In this document: positions 1 to 9,157 of the stretch, piece after piece
Layout: each line of letters starts with the position of its first letter
Numbering within the stretch: position 1 is the first letter of the stretch
Assembly (NCBI GenBank): GCA_000697355.1
Contig: JNEN01000885.1
Coordinates: forward strand, 372,001-436,000
Direction: 5' to 3'
Length of the DNA stretch: 64,000 nt
Source: Syncephalastrum monosporum B8922
Lineage: Eukaryota > Mucoromycota > Mucoromycetes > Mucorales > Syncephalastraceae
Notes under the pieces: generated by a model
What the model saw: the letters and a program-made list of their open reading frames with translations, nothing else
The model's database searches: none
What the model was told of the DNA's origin: nothing
Translations under genes and position numbers: made by a program

Positions 1-1689
1 GAATCAGTAACACTTTATGACTCTCACTATCTCCCCCATTCACCTTCTCGGGGGGGGGAATACAGTTACTCGAAACTTACATATTTCTGACGGCGACTAG
101 CACTTTGTTGATTGGTGTCAAAGTGGGGCCTTCCATCAATGCCGTGATCTTAAAAGGCATACAAATGCGTGTACGGTTCCGCGTAGCCGGGTAATTTCTA
201 GTGCAACAGAACGAGTTGGCTGGTCAGTCTCGTTTGTTTAAGTCAAGGGTGGCATATATCTTACCAAGGGCTCTAATGGATCAAACGCTCCACTATCTGT
301 CTCACCGAGCCACAGATATTATTTGGGAATTGTCCGCAACGCGAAACGATACTATTTCTCGAACTATCATCCAATAGCTGCTGACATGTCTCCAACCTCA
401 GCGACAGCACGGACGAACATGTCCTTCGTGGTTTTTGGACAGTGGAGCTGGGTCTAAGCAATTTCCTTCTTGGTCGGGACGCCTTCATCCGCTCGCCCCA
501 GTTCTGAACAACCGTACTCAACTCCATCTTTCAGGAGAAGTAAGTCTGGGCGAAGAGTGTAATTTAGAGGCGGTTGCAGACATCCCATCGACCGCCCGCT
601 CTTCGTTGACCCGTACGAACGTGGCAAGGCACGTCCAATTCCTTAAGTGCAAAATGTTCATTAGTATAGACTGATGAGGCGAGAAGACAGTGAATGATAC
701 CTCGTCGGCATTACGTTAATGTTGTTAAAGCAACGCTCGGTAGGCATGCTGATCAAAATGCTTTTTCAGAGCGTTGTGTGTTCTCTGAAATAATTGATGA
801 CACCAAGGAAGCGTTGGACGTCTTTCACGTATCAAGCGCGACTCCTCGCTCTGAAATACGAAGCCAAGTAAGTGAGCTGCTTCTTGAGCAAAGTGGCATT
901 TATCAGGATTTAAGATTAAAGATTAACTCACATTTGTTAAGGCTTTGATAGCTTTCATTACATGCTGCCTTGAATCTTTCCATAGCTACCCAGAGGGCGA
1001 GGGCTCCAGACGAAAGATGGGCACAGGCGTGATGCGAGGTCCATATTTCCAATGAGCGTTCAATGGCACGGTCATGACGAGAACTGTGAAGAGCTTATGG
1101 TCATTGGGATTGTTTGAAAAAATAACAACTGTCAGTATACCACCAGCAGGCATAGATGACCTCGTAGCATGCTTACACGAACGCCGATACTGCAATATCC
1201 TGACTTGCATCCATTTTGAATTGTCACAGATGCATCGAACTTGGGTAGCGGAACAGCCTTGACCAGATTATCGATAGTCAGACGCGTTACGCTGTATAAC
1301 AGGCACCGTGCGTTAACGTGCCTGGTTAGACACATTGTTGGAGTACAAGTTCGACATTGTCCACTTGCTTGGCTTGGACAATATCCTGCCTGACCAACTT
1401 CCTCGCCTTTTCAAGTGAAAAAGATCTGAAAGGGGCTCATAAAGGTCAGTTTCGAAACAGATCACATCATTTCTTTGTTTCAATTTCTGTAAGCAGGCGG
1501 CGCTCATTTTCACTTGCCTTACCATTTTTTTTAGGAGCTTAGACACGCGCCAGGACGGTTACGATAACATTTTATATGCAACTGTTTTACGTATACCGTA
1601 AAAGCTCACGAAGTCATATTGTGCAGGTGCAAAACATAGAATTTATCACATGGTTTGGAAAAAAAAAGGAATGACTGTGCTATTTTACA
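1..1689. other. no recognisable gene
   Basis: Only short open frames of about 60-85 codons occur here, on both strands, and none resembles a protein family I know. A small plus-strand frame near 694-948 is the cleanest but has no recognisable motif. The stretch is probably intergenic or decayed sequence at the edge of the Hsp20 locus. Confidence 0.5.
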
Positions 1690-1810
1690 GCAATACGCTT
1701 TGACAGCGGCGTCAGTCCTCCGGTACGTTGATAGACACGATACCAGCATTGTAGGCTGCCTTAATGCTTTTCCCCTTGATCCCGTAGACAGTCAAAGTCA
1801 ATTTCATCTC
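1690..1810 (-). pseudogene. decayed Hsp20 C-terminal fragment
   Basis: Read on the minus strand, this segment encodes a peptide containing IKGKSIKAAYNAGIVSINVP. That matches the C-terminal part of the alpha-crystallin domain of the two intact Hsp20 genes downstream, which read NIKGEGIKATYKDGILSINV at the same place. After this block the frame meets a stop and the remaining homology (a Val-Lys region followed by a tyrosine) is only recovered by shifting frame. No intact N-terminal half is visible upstream on the minus strand. It is therefore a broken third copy, inverted relative to the other two. The resemblance is direct; that it is a relic and not a very divergent gene is inferred from the stop and shift. 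Confidence 0.6.
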
Positions 1811-1860
1811 GCAGCAGCTGAGCCGCTGGACGGATGATATTCTTCTTAACTTCCGATGAC

Positions 1861-2840
1861 TGACGTCCAGTTTAGATATGTATAGGACACTTATATATGT
1901 CGAGAGGTATTCTCAATCACCTGAGCACAAAACATGCAATAGTATACATCTATGAGCCGAAAAAATCAGTACAGAATTCAAATGCCTAGTTGTCCTTGTT
2001 GTTACCATCACATTGTCAAATCAATGATGTAGTATAGACCAGTAGCGCGCAAGCAAGTCAATCCCACTGGTAGTAGCAGCCATGCCAGCTACAATGGCGT
2101 ATGCCCAGATATCCGGATAGCGGCATCATCGCGGATAGCAGCCGGAAAAAGGACAAACCCAGCTCTTAAATCGGACGGCCCGATCTGCGTTATCACTTGA
2201 TGCAAGCTCCCCGGCTCGGCTGCCTCCGATTCACAGTTGTCTTCCTCAAATCGCCGCCAGGATGGAGCTTCGAGGATTCGGTGAGCACCCATTTACTTCC
2301 GCACCAAGATACGGTAGGTACAGCTCTTTGAGCTCCTCCGGCAAAAAGTCGTTTGCCAGCACAAGTCATCGACGCAGAGGATGAATAATCGTACGGGGCT
2401 ACGAGCAATCAACCATTGATATTCAGCTCACGTTGGACAGCGAAGGTGAACGACCACATGTTTGTCGTCACTGCCGGCATCAGTGACACATATTTGGCTT
2501 TGGTTGCCGTACGAATGCTACGCGAGAAAAATCTCACTGGAATTGAGCTTGCTTGCTTTGTGCATTTTAGCACCCAAAGCACTATCTCCACGAAGGTTCT
2601 TATTTCAGCATCAAATGTGGCGCTCACCCAAGGGAATAGCTTCAATAACTAGTCGTGGATATTTCTGCAGTACTTCATTTCGCTGTTCCTTAGGACTTAT
2701 GGGGATAAAACGTGAGACTCTGCCCCTATGAACGAACTGTTTCTGCTTCATGAAGACATACCGATATTTCCATATATTAATGTCATTAACTACGCATTGG
2801 TTAGCACAGGGTCTCTCTTGGAAGCCAAGATCCGCTGGCT
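1861..2840. other. no recognisable gene
   Basis: Open frames of 60-90 codons exist on both strands around 2090-2730. None carries a recognisable domain and they overlap each other antiparallel. This may be a degenerate gene, but nothing can be named. Confidence 0.4.
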
Positions 2841-2847
2841 GCTACTG

Positions 2848-2946
2848 GAATTTTCAGGGAGTCTTCCCGAAAGAATTTGACTCAAAATTCTACCCGACTG
2901 CGGAAGCACCTCCGGGAAGTTTCGAGAACCACAGACAACTATATAA
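2848..2946 (+). promoter_or_regulatory. heat-shock elements and TATA box of Hsp20 copy 1
   Basis: A perfect three-unit heat-shock element, GAAgtTTCgaGAA, lies at 2916-2928. Further GAA/TTC pairs occur upstream at 2848-2855 and 2864-2871. A TATA-like ACTATATAAC follows at about 2938-2947, some 55 bp before the ATG. This is the classical binding pattern for heat-shock factor HSF1. Confidence 0.8.
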
Positions 2947-3000
2947 CAACAAGAAAATCGCACATGAATAAAATACATTATAACATTGCAAAATCATCTA

Positions 3001-3456
3001 ATGGCTCTCCGTTCCCGTGTATTCAATGACGCATTCCGTGACATGCAGCGTGCCTTCTCGCTGCTCGAGGAACCTCTGCACCGAACAATGACGGCTGCCA
3101 CCCGGTTCAGCTATCCGCCTACTAATATCAAGGAGACCGATGTCAGCTACGAGCTGCAAGCAGAACTTCCCGGGTTCAACAAGGAGAACATTCAGATTGA
3201 GCAAACAGACAGCCGCTCGCTTTTGCTTAAAGGCAAACAAGAGCACCAAAATATCCAGACAGCGGAGGGCGGCCAAGAGGTCAGCAAGGATGCACCGTGG
3301 TGGACCAACGAGCGTGTCGCTGGTGCATTTTCTCGCAGCTTTTCCTTCCCGGCCAATATCAAAGGCGAAGGCATCAAAGCAACTTACAAGGATGGCATCT
3401 TGTCTATCAACGTACCCAAGGCTGATGCCAATGTTAAGCGTATCCCCATAGAATAG
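3001..3456 (+). CDS. small heat-shock protein Hsp20, copy 1
   Basis: This single-exon gene encodes about 151 aa. Residues from about 40 onward form an alpha-crystallin domain: it opens with the ETDVSYELQAELPGFNKENI strand region and ends with DGILSINVPKAD, the conserved beta-8/9 signature, followed by a short tail. The N-terminal arm has an amphipathic FRDMQRAFSLLEEP helix. Such proteins are ATP-independent holdases that form oligomers and bind unfolding proteins in the cytosol. The ATG at 3001 is preferred because the second Hsp20 gene starts at the identical MALRSRV; the frame upstream begins only with a TTG codon. Perfect heat-shock elements sit 70-85 bp upstream. The copy at 4422 is a close paralogue, and promoter homology shows that the duplication included the upstream region. 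Confidence 0.93.
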   Translation: MALRSRVFNDAFRDMQRAFSLLEEPLHRTMTAATRFSYPPTNIKETDVSYELQAELPGFNKENIQIEQTDSRSLLLKGKQEHQNIQTAEGGQEVSKDAPWWTNERVAGAFSRSFSFPANIKGEGIKATYKDGILSINVPKADANVKRIPIE

Positions 3457-4266
3457 TTTAGTTGTGTCTTTCTTAGCCATTTGATAGATTCTTTAGTCTG
3501 TGATTTGTTAAATTCTGATATCTTCTCAAGTTTGTACATGCGTCTGTAGAAAAGTTGGATAAAACTACATATTACAAGTAATACCATACCGTTACTGCCA
3601 TGACGTGTGTTTGAGACTGCATATCCTTCCTTCTAACATAGACGCCATTGTCATTGAATACTCACGAGGTTAGAAGAAAACAAACATATCCGAAAAAAAT
3701 TACATACCATAACGAATCTCGCTGTCTGTCAAACTATGTCAGCCAATGTGAGCGATATATAGGGCAGAGTTTGCATTTGAATCGTATATAAATATTGTTC
3801 TGAGTCCTTGGAGGAAGTAATCCGAACTCCCCTGAGGAGATACTCATTTCTTAGCGAGTAGAACATCATATGTCATGCGTATCCGTTTGTTTGCTTAGTC
3901 TGGTCTGAAGAGGCTTACACCTCAAGCCAGATGTTTAATTTTTGTCAATGGTTTTCTTCTTGCTATTAGCTCAGCCTGTAAGGGCGTAATCCTTTTAATT
4001 GTGTATCTCAAGCTCAACGATGATGAGAGATACATTTGGATGTCGTGATAAATCGTCATAATTCAGCTATAGACAGATAATCTGAGGTAGCCGGTATCAT
4101 TTCTAAGCTTTTATAACTCTGTCTTATGTAAATTACACAACCTCAACGTAGTTAGGTATTTATGAGCATGTAAAGCAGTACTGCCACCATTGTTACCCTT
4201 TTGATGCATAATCTCGAAATTTGATTGGTTAATAGCGAATCATGCAAGCAAAACCGGCAGTTGCCG
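3457..4266. other. Hsp20 intergenic spacer, no gene seen
   Basis: This 0.8-kb AT-rich spacer separates the duplicated Hsp20 genes. I see no open frame worth calling. A short TAGCTCAGCCTG string near 3967 recalls a tRNA D-arm, but no tRNA fold follows. Confidence 0.6.
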
Positions 4267-4367
4267 GAAATTTCGGGAAGTCGTTTGTGAGTGGATTTGA
4301 CTCAAATAGCCTACTCGACTGCGGAAGCACCTCCACGAAGTTTCGAGAACCACAGACAACTATATAA
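4267..4367 (+). promoter_or_regulatory. heat-shock elements and TATA box of Hsp20 copy 2
   Basis: Two perfect HSEs are present: GAAatTTCggGAA at 4267-4279 and GAAgtTTCgaGAA at 4337-4349. A TATATAAC box starts at 4361. The proximal HSE and TATA are nearly identical in sequence and spacing to those of copy 1, so the promoter was duplicated with the gene. The distal HSE here is tighter than in copy 1. Confidence 0.8.
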
Positions 4368-4421
4368 CAAGAAGAAAATCGCACGTGAATAAAGTACGTT
4401 TTATCGTTGTAAAAATATCTA

Positions 4422-4883
4422 ATGGCTCTCCGTTCCCGTGTATTCAATGACGCATTCCGTGACATGCAGCGTGCCTTCTCGCTGATCGAGGAACCTCTGC
4501 ACCGGACGATGACGGCTGCCACCCGGTTCAGCTATCCGCCTACTAACATCAAAGAGACTGATACCAGCTACGAGCTGCAAGCAGAACTGCCCGGGTTCAA
4601 CAAGGAGGACATCCAGATTGAGCAAACAGACAGCCGTTCGCTTTTGCTTAAAGGCAAACAAGAGCACGATAATGTCCAGGCGATCGAGGGCGAAGTAGTA
4701 CAAGATGTCGGCAAGGATGCACCATGGTGGACCAACGAGCGTGTTGTGGGTGCATTTTCTCGCAGCTTTTCGTTCCCGGCCAATATAAAGGGCGAAGACA
4801 TCAGAGCAGCTTACAAGGATGGCATCTTGTCCATCAACGTACCCAAGGCTGATGATACTGTCAAGCGTATCCCCATCGAGTAA
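4422..4883 (+). CDS. small heat-shock protein Hsp20, copy 2
   Basis: This intronless gene encodes about 153 aa and is a close paralogue of the gene at 3001. The first 45 residues are nearly identical, with the same alpha-crystallin domain and DGILSINVPKAD signature. The main differences lie in the acidic loop around residues 80-95, where this copy has a two-residue insertion (EGEVVQDVGKD region). The role is a cytosolic ATP-independent chaperone induced by heat or stress. Two perfect heat-shock elements lie 75-155 bp upstream of the ATG. It is followed by the flavin oxidase gene on the same strand. Start choice is clear: ATG in the same context as in copy 1. Confidence 0.93.
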   Translation: MALRSRVFNDAFRDMQRAFSLIEEPLHRTMTAATRFSYPPTNIKETDTSYELQAELPGFNKEDIQIEQTDSRSLLLKGKQEHDNVQAIEGEVVQDVGKDAPWWTNERVVGAFSRSFSFPANIKGEDIRAAYKDGILSINVPKADDTVKRIPIE

Positions 4884-5112
4884 TATAATTTATCACTACG
4901 TGACAGTTTCTGTAAATCATATCTTTTATATTGTTGCTGTATTGCTATTCTACATTAGTGCATATCACTCCATTTCTTTGTATAAAAAAAGAGTCAAATA
5001 TAATATACATATGCTGCTTAATCAGTATATTGGGTCTCTGTTTTACCATTACATCAACTGGAAGAATTAAACGCGTTTACTGTGAGTCAGTAATTTCGCT
5101 TCGCTCTCTGTT

Positions 5113-6662
5113 ATGCATACAGCTCCCGCAGCAGGATCCAAAGTCGTCATTGTGGGCGCTGGCGCCTTTGGTCTCTCCACCGCATATGCACTCTCTACAA
5201 AGAAAGAATACGACATTTGGGTCTTCGATCGACAGGCGATTCCCATTCCTGACGCTGCGTCTACAGGTATAAAAAAAAAAGCTTATGGATCCATTCATAC
5301 GAATCTCCCAGTGGTGATGAATGCTAGATATCAACAAGGCCGTCCGCACCGAATACGGGGAGAATGAGATTTACACAGACTTGATGCTGAGCGCCTTGCC
5401 CGTGTGGCGCAAGTGGAATGAGGAACGTAAAGCTCAGGGGCGCTCTCCCGTATATAACGAAAATGGTGTTCTGATGCTCGGGAAAAACGGCAAATTCTCG
5501 AATTATGAAGAAGCGAGTATCCGGGTGCTGCAGGACCGTGGCCATGGTGGCGCACTCGAGGAGCTGGATGCTGACGCTATCAGAACCCGTTTTCCCGTGT
5601 TTGACGGGGCTGTGAAAGCTGGCTATGATAAGGCGTGCTTTAATAAACAGGGTGGTAAGCATATTGACATTATAAGTCGAAGTCTTGCTAAAGCGCGAGC
5701 GTGACACAGGATGGTGCCATTCGAGCGAAGCCATAGTCCATCTGTACGAGAAATGTGTAGCCAACAGCGTTCACTTTGTGCTCGGGCATGACGTGGGCAG
5801 TTTCACTGGCCTTGATCTCACTGGCGACAAAGTAACTGGTATCCATACCAAGGATGGCAAGGTGCACAAAGCGGATCTGGTCGTCATGGCCGCTGGCGCA
5901 TGGACACCGGGACTTATCAAAGATATGGATCGCGCCCTTCTCGCTACGGGTCAAACAGTCGTCCAGTTCGCTTTGCCCGACGACGTGAGTGCAGCGCTAT
6001 CGTCTACCATGCCCGTTTGGTGTGCAAACATCACGGAGACAGGCATGTATGGTTTCCCACCCAACGGAGATGACAAGCTCAAGGTCGCACGCCACTCTTT
6101 TGGCTTCGGCTATCTCAACCCTCAGGATGGCATCTCCACGCCACGCACCCACTCCACCCATCCCACCGACACCATTCCTCTCAACGCTCTCAAAAGAACT
6201 CGCGCTTTCTTGGACACCTTTTTGCCTTTCACATCCCGGTTGGATGTGTCCTACGCACGTGTCTGCTGGTAAGTTAAAAGCGACAGATAAGGCAGCAATC
6301 TCACAAACTTGGTTCAGGTACTGCGACACGGTCGATGGCGACTTCTTAGTGGCACCCCATCCGAAATGGGGTAATCTTATCGTTGCCGCTGGCGACTCGG
6401 GTCACGGCATGAAGTAAGACATATGCTTATGAGTGAGACTGTGTCTTATACCATGAATACCAGATTCCTTCCTGTTATTGGCTTCAACATCTGCGACGTG
6501 ATTGAAGGCCGAGAAACAATCTATACGAAGCGCTGGGCCTACCGAGAATATCCATCAGAAGAACGGGACGCTCTGAAGGCAAAGACAGAGCAATTTTTGA
6601 CAGATGCAGAACGCACAGAAGCTTCCATGGCGACGTTGGATGAGCTCAGATCATCTATTTAA
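5113..6662 (+). CDS. FAD-dependent amine oxidase (sarcosine / fructosyl-amine oxidase family)
   Basis: Five exons, 5113-5266, 5328-5654, 5710-6268, 6318-6413 and 6464-6662, join in frame to 444 aa. Residues 10-35 are the Rossmann dinucleotide motif VVIVGAGAFGLSTAYAL. Exon 2 opens with the family signature ASTDINKAVRTEYG (the region after FAD binding). Exon 3 holds the GGW/C-H-S substrate-side motif, and the C-terminal exons carry CWYCDTVDGDF and the FAD-binding GDSGHGMKFLPVIG. The family oxidises the C-N bond of N-alkyl amino acids (sarcosine, pipecolate, saccharopine or Amadori compounds), producing H2O2; the substrate cannot be set from sequence. The C-terminus RSSI is not a canonical peroxisomal PTS1. 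The gene is convergent with SerRS, only about 110 bp between stop codons. All four introns are short GT-AG. Confidence 0.88.
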
Positions 6663-6774
6663 TGGAAAATAGTAGAATACAGAGATATATGCAATAATGA
6701 TCGTCTATCCTTTCTTAGTAGTTGCAAAAGAGAGAGAAACAGGAGATGTTTGTACAAGGGCTGAGGAAAAGAAG

Positions 6775-8348
6775 TTATGAAAGATATTTCATGTTACCCG
6801 GAAGCCATTTGCGCAGCACATCGGGGATCTCAACCGTGCCATCCGGTCGCTGGTAGGTTTCCAACAAGGCAACCAGTGTACGAGGTACAGCGATCGCGGT
6901 ACCGTTCAGCGTGTGGGCAAAATGTACGAATTTCTCTTTGACATGCCATGGCACGCGGACTTCTTTGGCACCGGCGTGCTCTTTAAATGCGGAATCCACG
7001 TACCGAATGTCGAGACGGCGGCTTTGATAGTCTGTGCAGTTGGAGGTTGAGGAGATCTATGTATATAAGCGTAAGCATTCTGTTTACCACTCTACTTCTC
7101 GCGCAGCATACCTCGCCCCACGTTTGGCGCCCCGGGAGCCATGCCTCCATATCATATTTGCGATAAGCGCTCGCACCCAGTTCCTCAGTGGGCATATCCA
7201 GCACTCTGTCGTTTGTCATTAAAACAGTCAGGGCGGTCGGCCATCGTCACTTACCGGAAACAAAGGCCGAGCTCTGTAAAAATCTCCTCCTGCAGCTCAC
7301 GCAGCTCCTCGAGGATAGCGTCACTCTGGGCCGGGGTCGAGACAGCAAAGAGCTCGACCTTGGAGAATTGGTGGACACGGTACAGACCTCGGGTCTCGGC
7401 CGAGCCATGGCCAGCCTCGGCGCGGAAAGCACGGCCAAAGCCGACGACGCGTTGAGGCAGCTGGTCCTCGTTGAGCATCTGCTGGGCAAACATACCCGCA
7501 AGTGGGATTTCGGCCGTGCCAGCCAGGCACAGCTTGGGCGCACTGGCAGGCATACTCGGGGTACTGACATCGTAGATCTGGGAGGCTTCTTTTTTGCGAG
7601 GCTGGAAACCACAACCATAGGCGACGGACGTCCGCACGACGTCGGGAGTGATGACCGGGCAAAAGTTGCGCTCGCTTGCTTTTGTCAAGGCATATTGGAC
7701 TAGAGCCATCTCAAGCCATGCACCGGCGCCCTTCAGGTAGTAGAACTTGCTGCCACTGACCTTGGCAGCCTGGGAGAAGTCGACCAAGCCCAGACGCTCG
7801 GCCAAGGTCAGGTGGTCCAGGAGGCCGTCTTCTTTGCGCGGGCTGCCAATGACTTTGAGGGGCGTCGCGTTTTCTTCTGCCCCAACGGGCACTGCAGGAT
7901 GGGTGTCATTGGGTATCAACAGGGCATGACTTTCCAGTTGCAGGTACACTTGGCTCAGTTCCTGTTCAATCGACCGTAACTGATCTTTGAGTTGTTTGCC
8001 GCGCTCAATATACTGCGTCCGATCCGCCTTGGACTTGGCCTCGCGAATAGCCTGATTCGTACGATCTCGCTCAGCTGTCATCTCAGCCTGCTGTAATTTC
8101 AGGCGTTCCTGCTCCGTGTAAAGCTGCTTCACCTTTTGTGCATTGTCGCTGTCGTAATTTCTGTTGACCATGTTTTGTTGAATCGAGTCAGCATGCGTCG
8201 CAAGGTACTTGTAGTCCAGTTGAGGAGGAATCCGATGGATGTCGTCTTCTTCTGCATTTGGACTGATAGTCGAGTACGGCTTGCGAGCGGAAGCAAGTCC
8301 AAAACGGCGTGTGGAAAGTAGAGGACGTATTAAGTAACGGTGCAGCAT
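6775..8348 (-). CDS. DIA4: seryl-tRNA synthetase, mitochondrial
   Basis: Three exons on the minus strand, 7255-8348, 7112-7205 and 6775-7056, give 489 aa (frame sum checked). The first 27 residues are Arg/Ser rich without acids, typical of a mitochondrial presequence, followed by the N-terminal coiled-coil arm (about residues 60-150) that contacts tRNA-Ser. Class II motifs are visible: motif 1 around [19 protein letters not shown], motif 2 [20 protein letters not shown], and motif 3 in [20 protein letters not shown]. The conserved [15 protein letters not shown] segment lies at the start of the last exon. The enzyme charges tRNA-Ser with serine, here in the mitochondrion (inferred from the presequence). 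No cytosolic paralogue is in the window. The introns are 50-55 nt with good GT-AG ends. Confidence 0.93.
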
Positions 8349-8833
8349 GAAAAAAGGGTTGCTGTCAACAACTCGCCGGCATTCAAACTCAAATGTGATC
8401 CCGGTCTATGAAATCCCAAGAATGCTCGCAAATTTATAGGCACAAGCTGTTACAGAAAGATCGGCAGGTCCAGCGACATGTCTCAGCTAAGTCGTCTGTG
8501 TATACTATGTACTATGGCTTCGCTCTGCTATAGACCTATATGCTAAATCACATTTTAAGTTCTGACCGAATAAATAAGCAACCATCGATGTTAGAGTGTC
8601 TGCATGTGCTACAATTACACTTATTGGAGCAACGAACTTTTGAAGTATAATCCTCTCTTGTTAGTCCAGGTTATTGGGGTCATGCCATAAAAAAGCATTT
8701 ACTGGCAGCCTCCCTTTGCGTAAATAGCTCACTTATGTACATACGTGGCATTTATGTTGACCGCTTTATCGATGTTTATAAGGGGACCTTGATTTTTTAC
8801 AAGCCAGGTGGCTGATATACCTTTGCCACCAGC
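8349..8833. other. no recognisable gene
   Basis: This is the upstream region of the SerRS gene. It is AT-rich with no open frame of note. I looked here for the missing N-terminal part of the TnpB/Fanzor-like fragment that follows; the frame is closed by a TGA just upstream of 8834. Confidence 0.5.
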
Positions 8834-9157
8834 ATGACTGGATTGCAGTATTCTGGCTTGTCCCGTCGTCTTTTCCGGAAGCTGAAAGAAGCAGAGCGGT
8901 GTGGTCTACTGGCCGTTGTTTCCGTCGACGAGTACTACTCATCACAAGTCTGTTCGTGGTGCAACAGCCGACCGATGCCCAAAGTTCAACCCCAAGGCTT
9001 TGATTATGCGCTAAACGGTATTCTCGCTTGTCAACTGTGCGGAACATTGTGGCGGCACGATATTAACGCTAGTCGAAGCACTCGGCGCATCGTGTTCAAC
9101 GGGGCCTTGGGTCGCGGTCGACCTCCTATTTTGACCAGGCCACCTCCACGACCATGA
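8834..9157 (+). pseudogene. C-terminal fragment of a Fanzor/TnpB-like Zn-ribbon nuclease
   Basis: The 107-residue open frame carries the tail of the OrfB/TnpB/Fanzor fold. Residues 30-45 read VDEYYSSQVCSWCNS, the first half of the zinc ribbon with its Ser-Gln-x-Cys lead. Residues 65-80 read ACQLCGTLWRHDINASRS, the second CxxC followed by the RuvC-III motif with its catalytic aspartate (RHDINAS, in place of the common RDxNA). A basic helix comes before the ribbon, as in the family. The tail GRGRPP resembles other fungal members. Missing are the wedge/REC region and the RuvC-I and RuvC-II motifs, and an in-frame stop lies just upstream. TnpB and Fanzor proteins are RNA-guided DNA endonucleases of transposons; this copy cannot be active alone. 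I did not find terminal repeats or a guide-RNA region. Confidence 0.6.

Noticed and set aside
3960..4030. tRNA-like TAGCTCAGCCTG string
   Set aside because: The D-arm-like piece lacks a matching anticodon arm, T-loop GTTCGA and acceptor stem.
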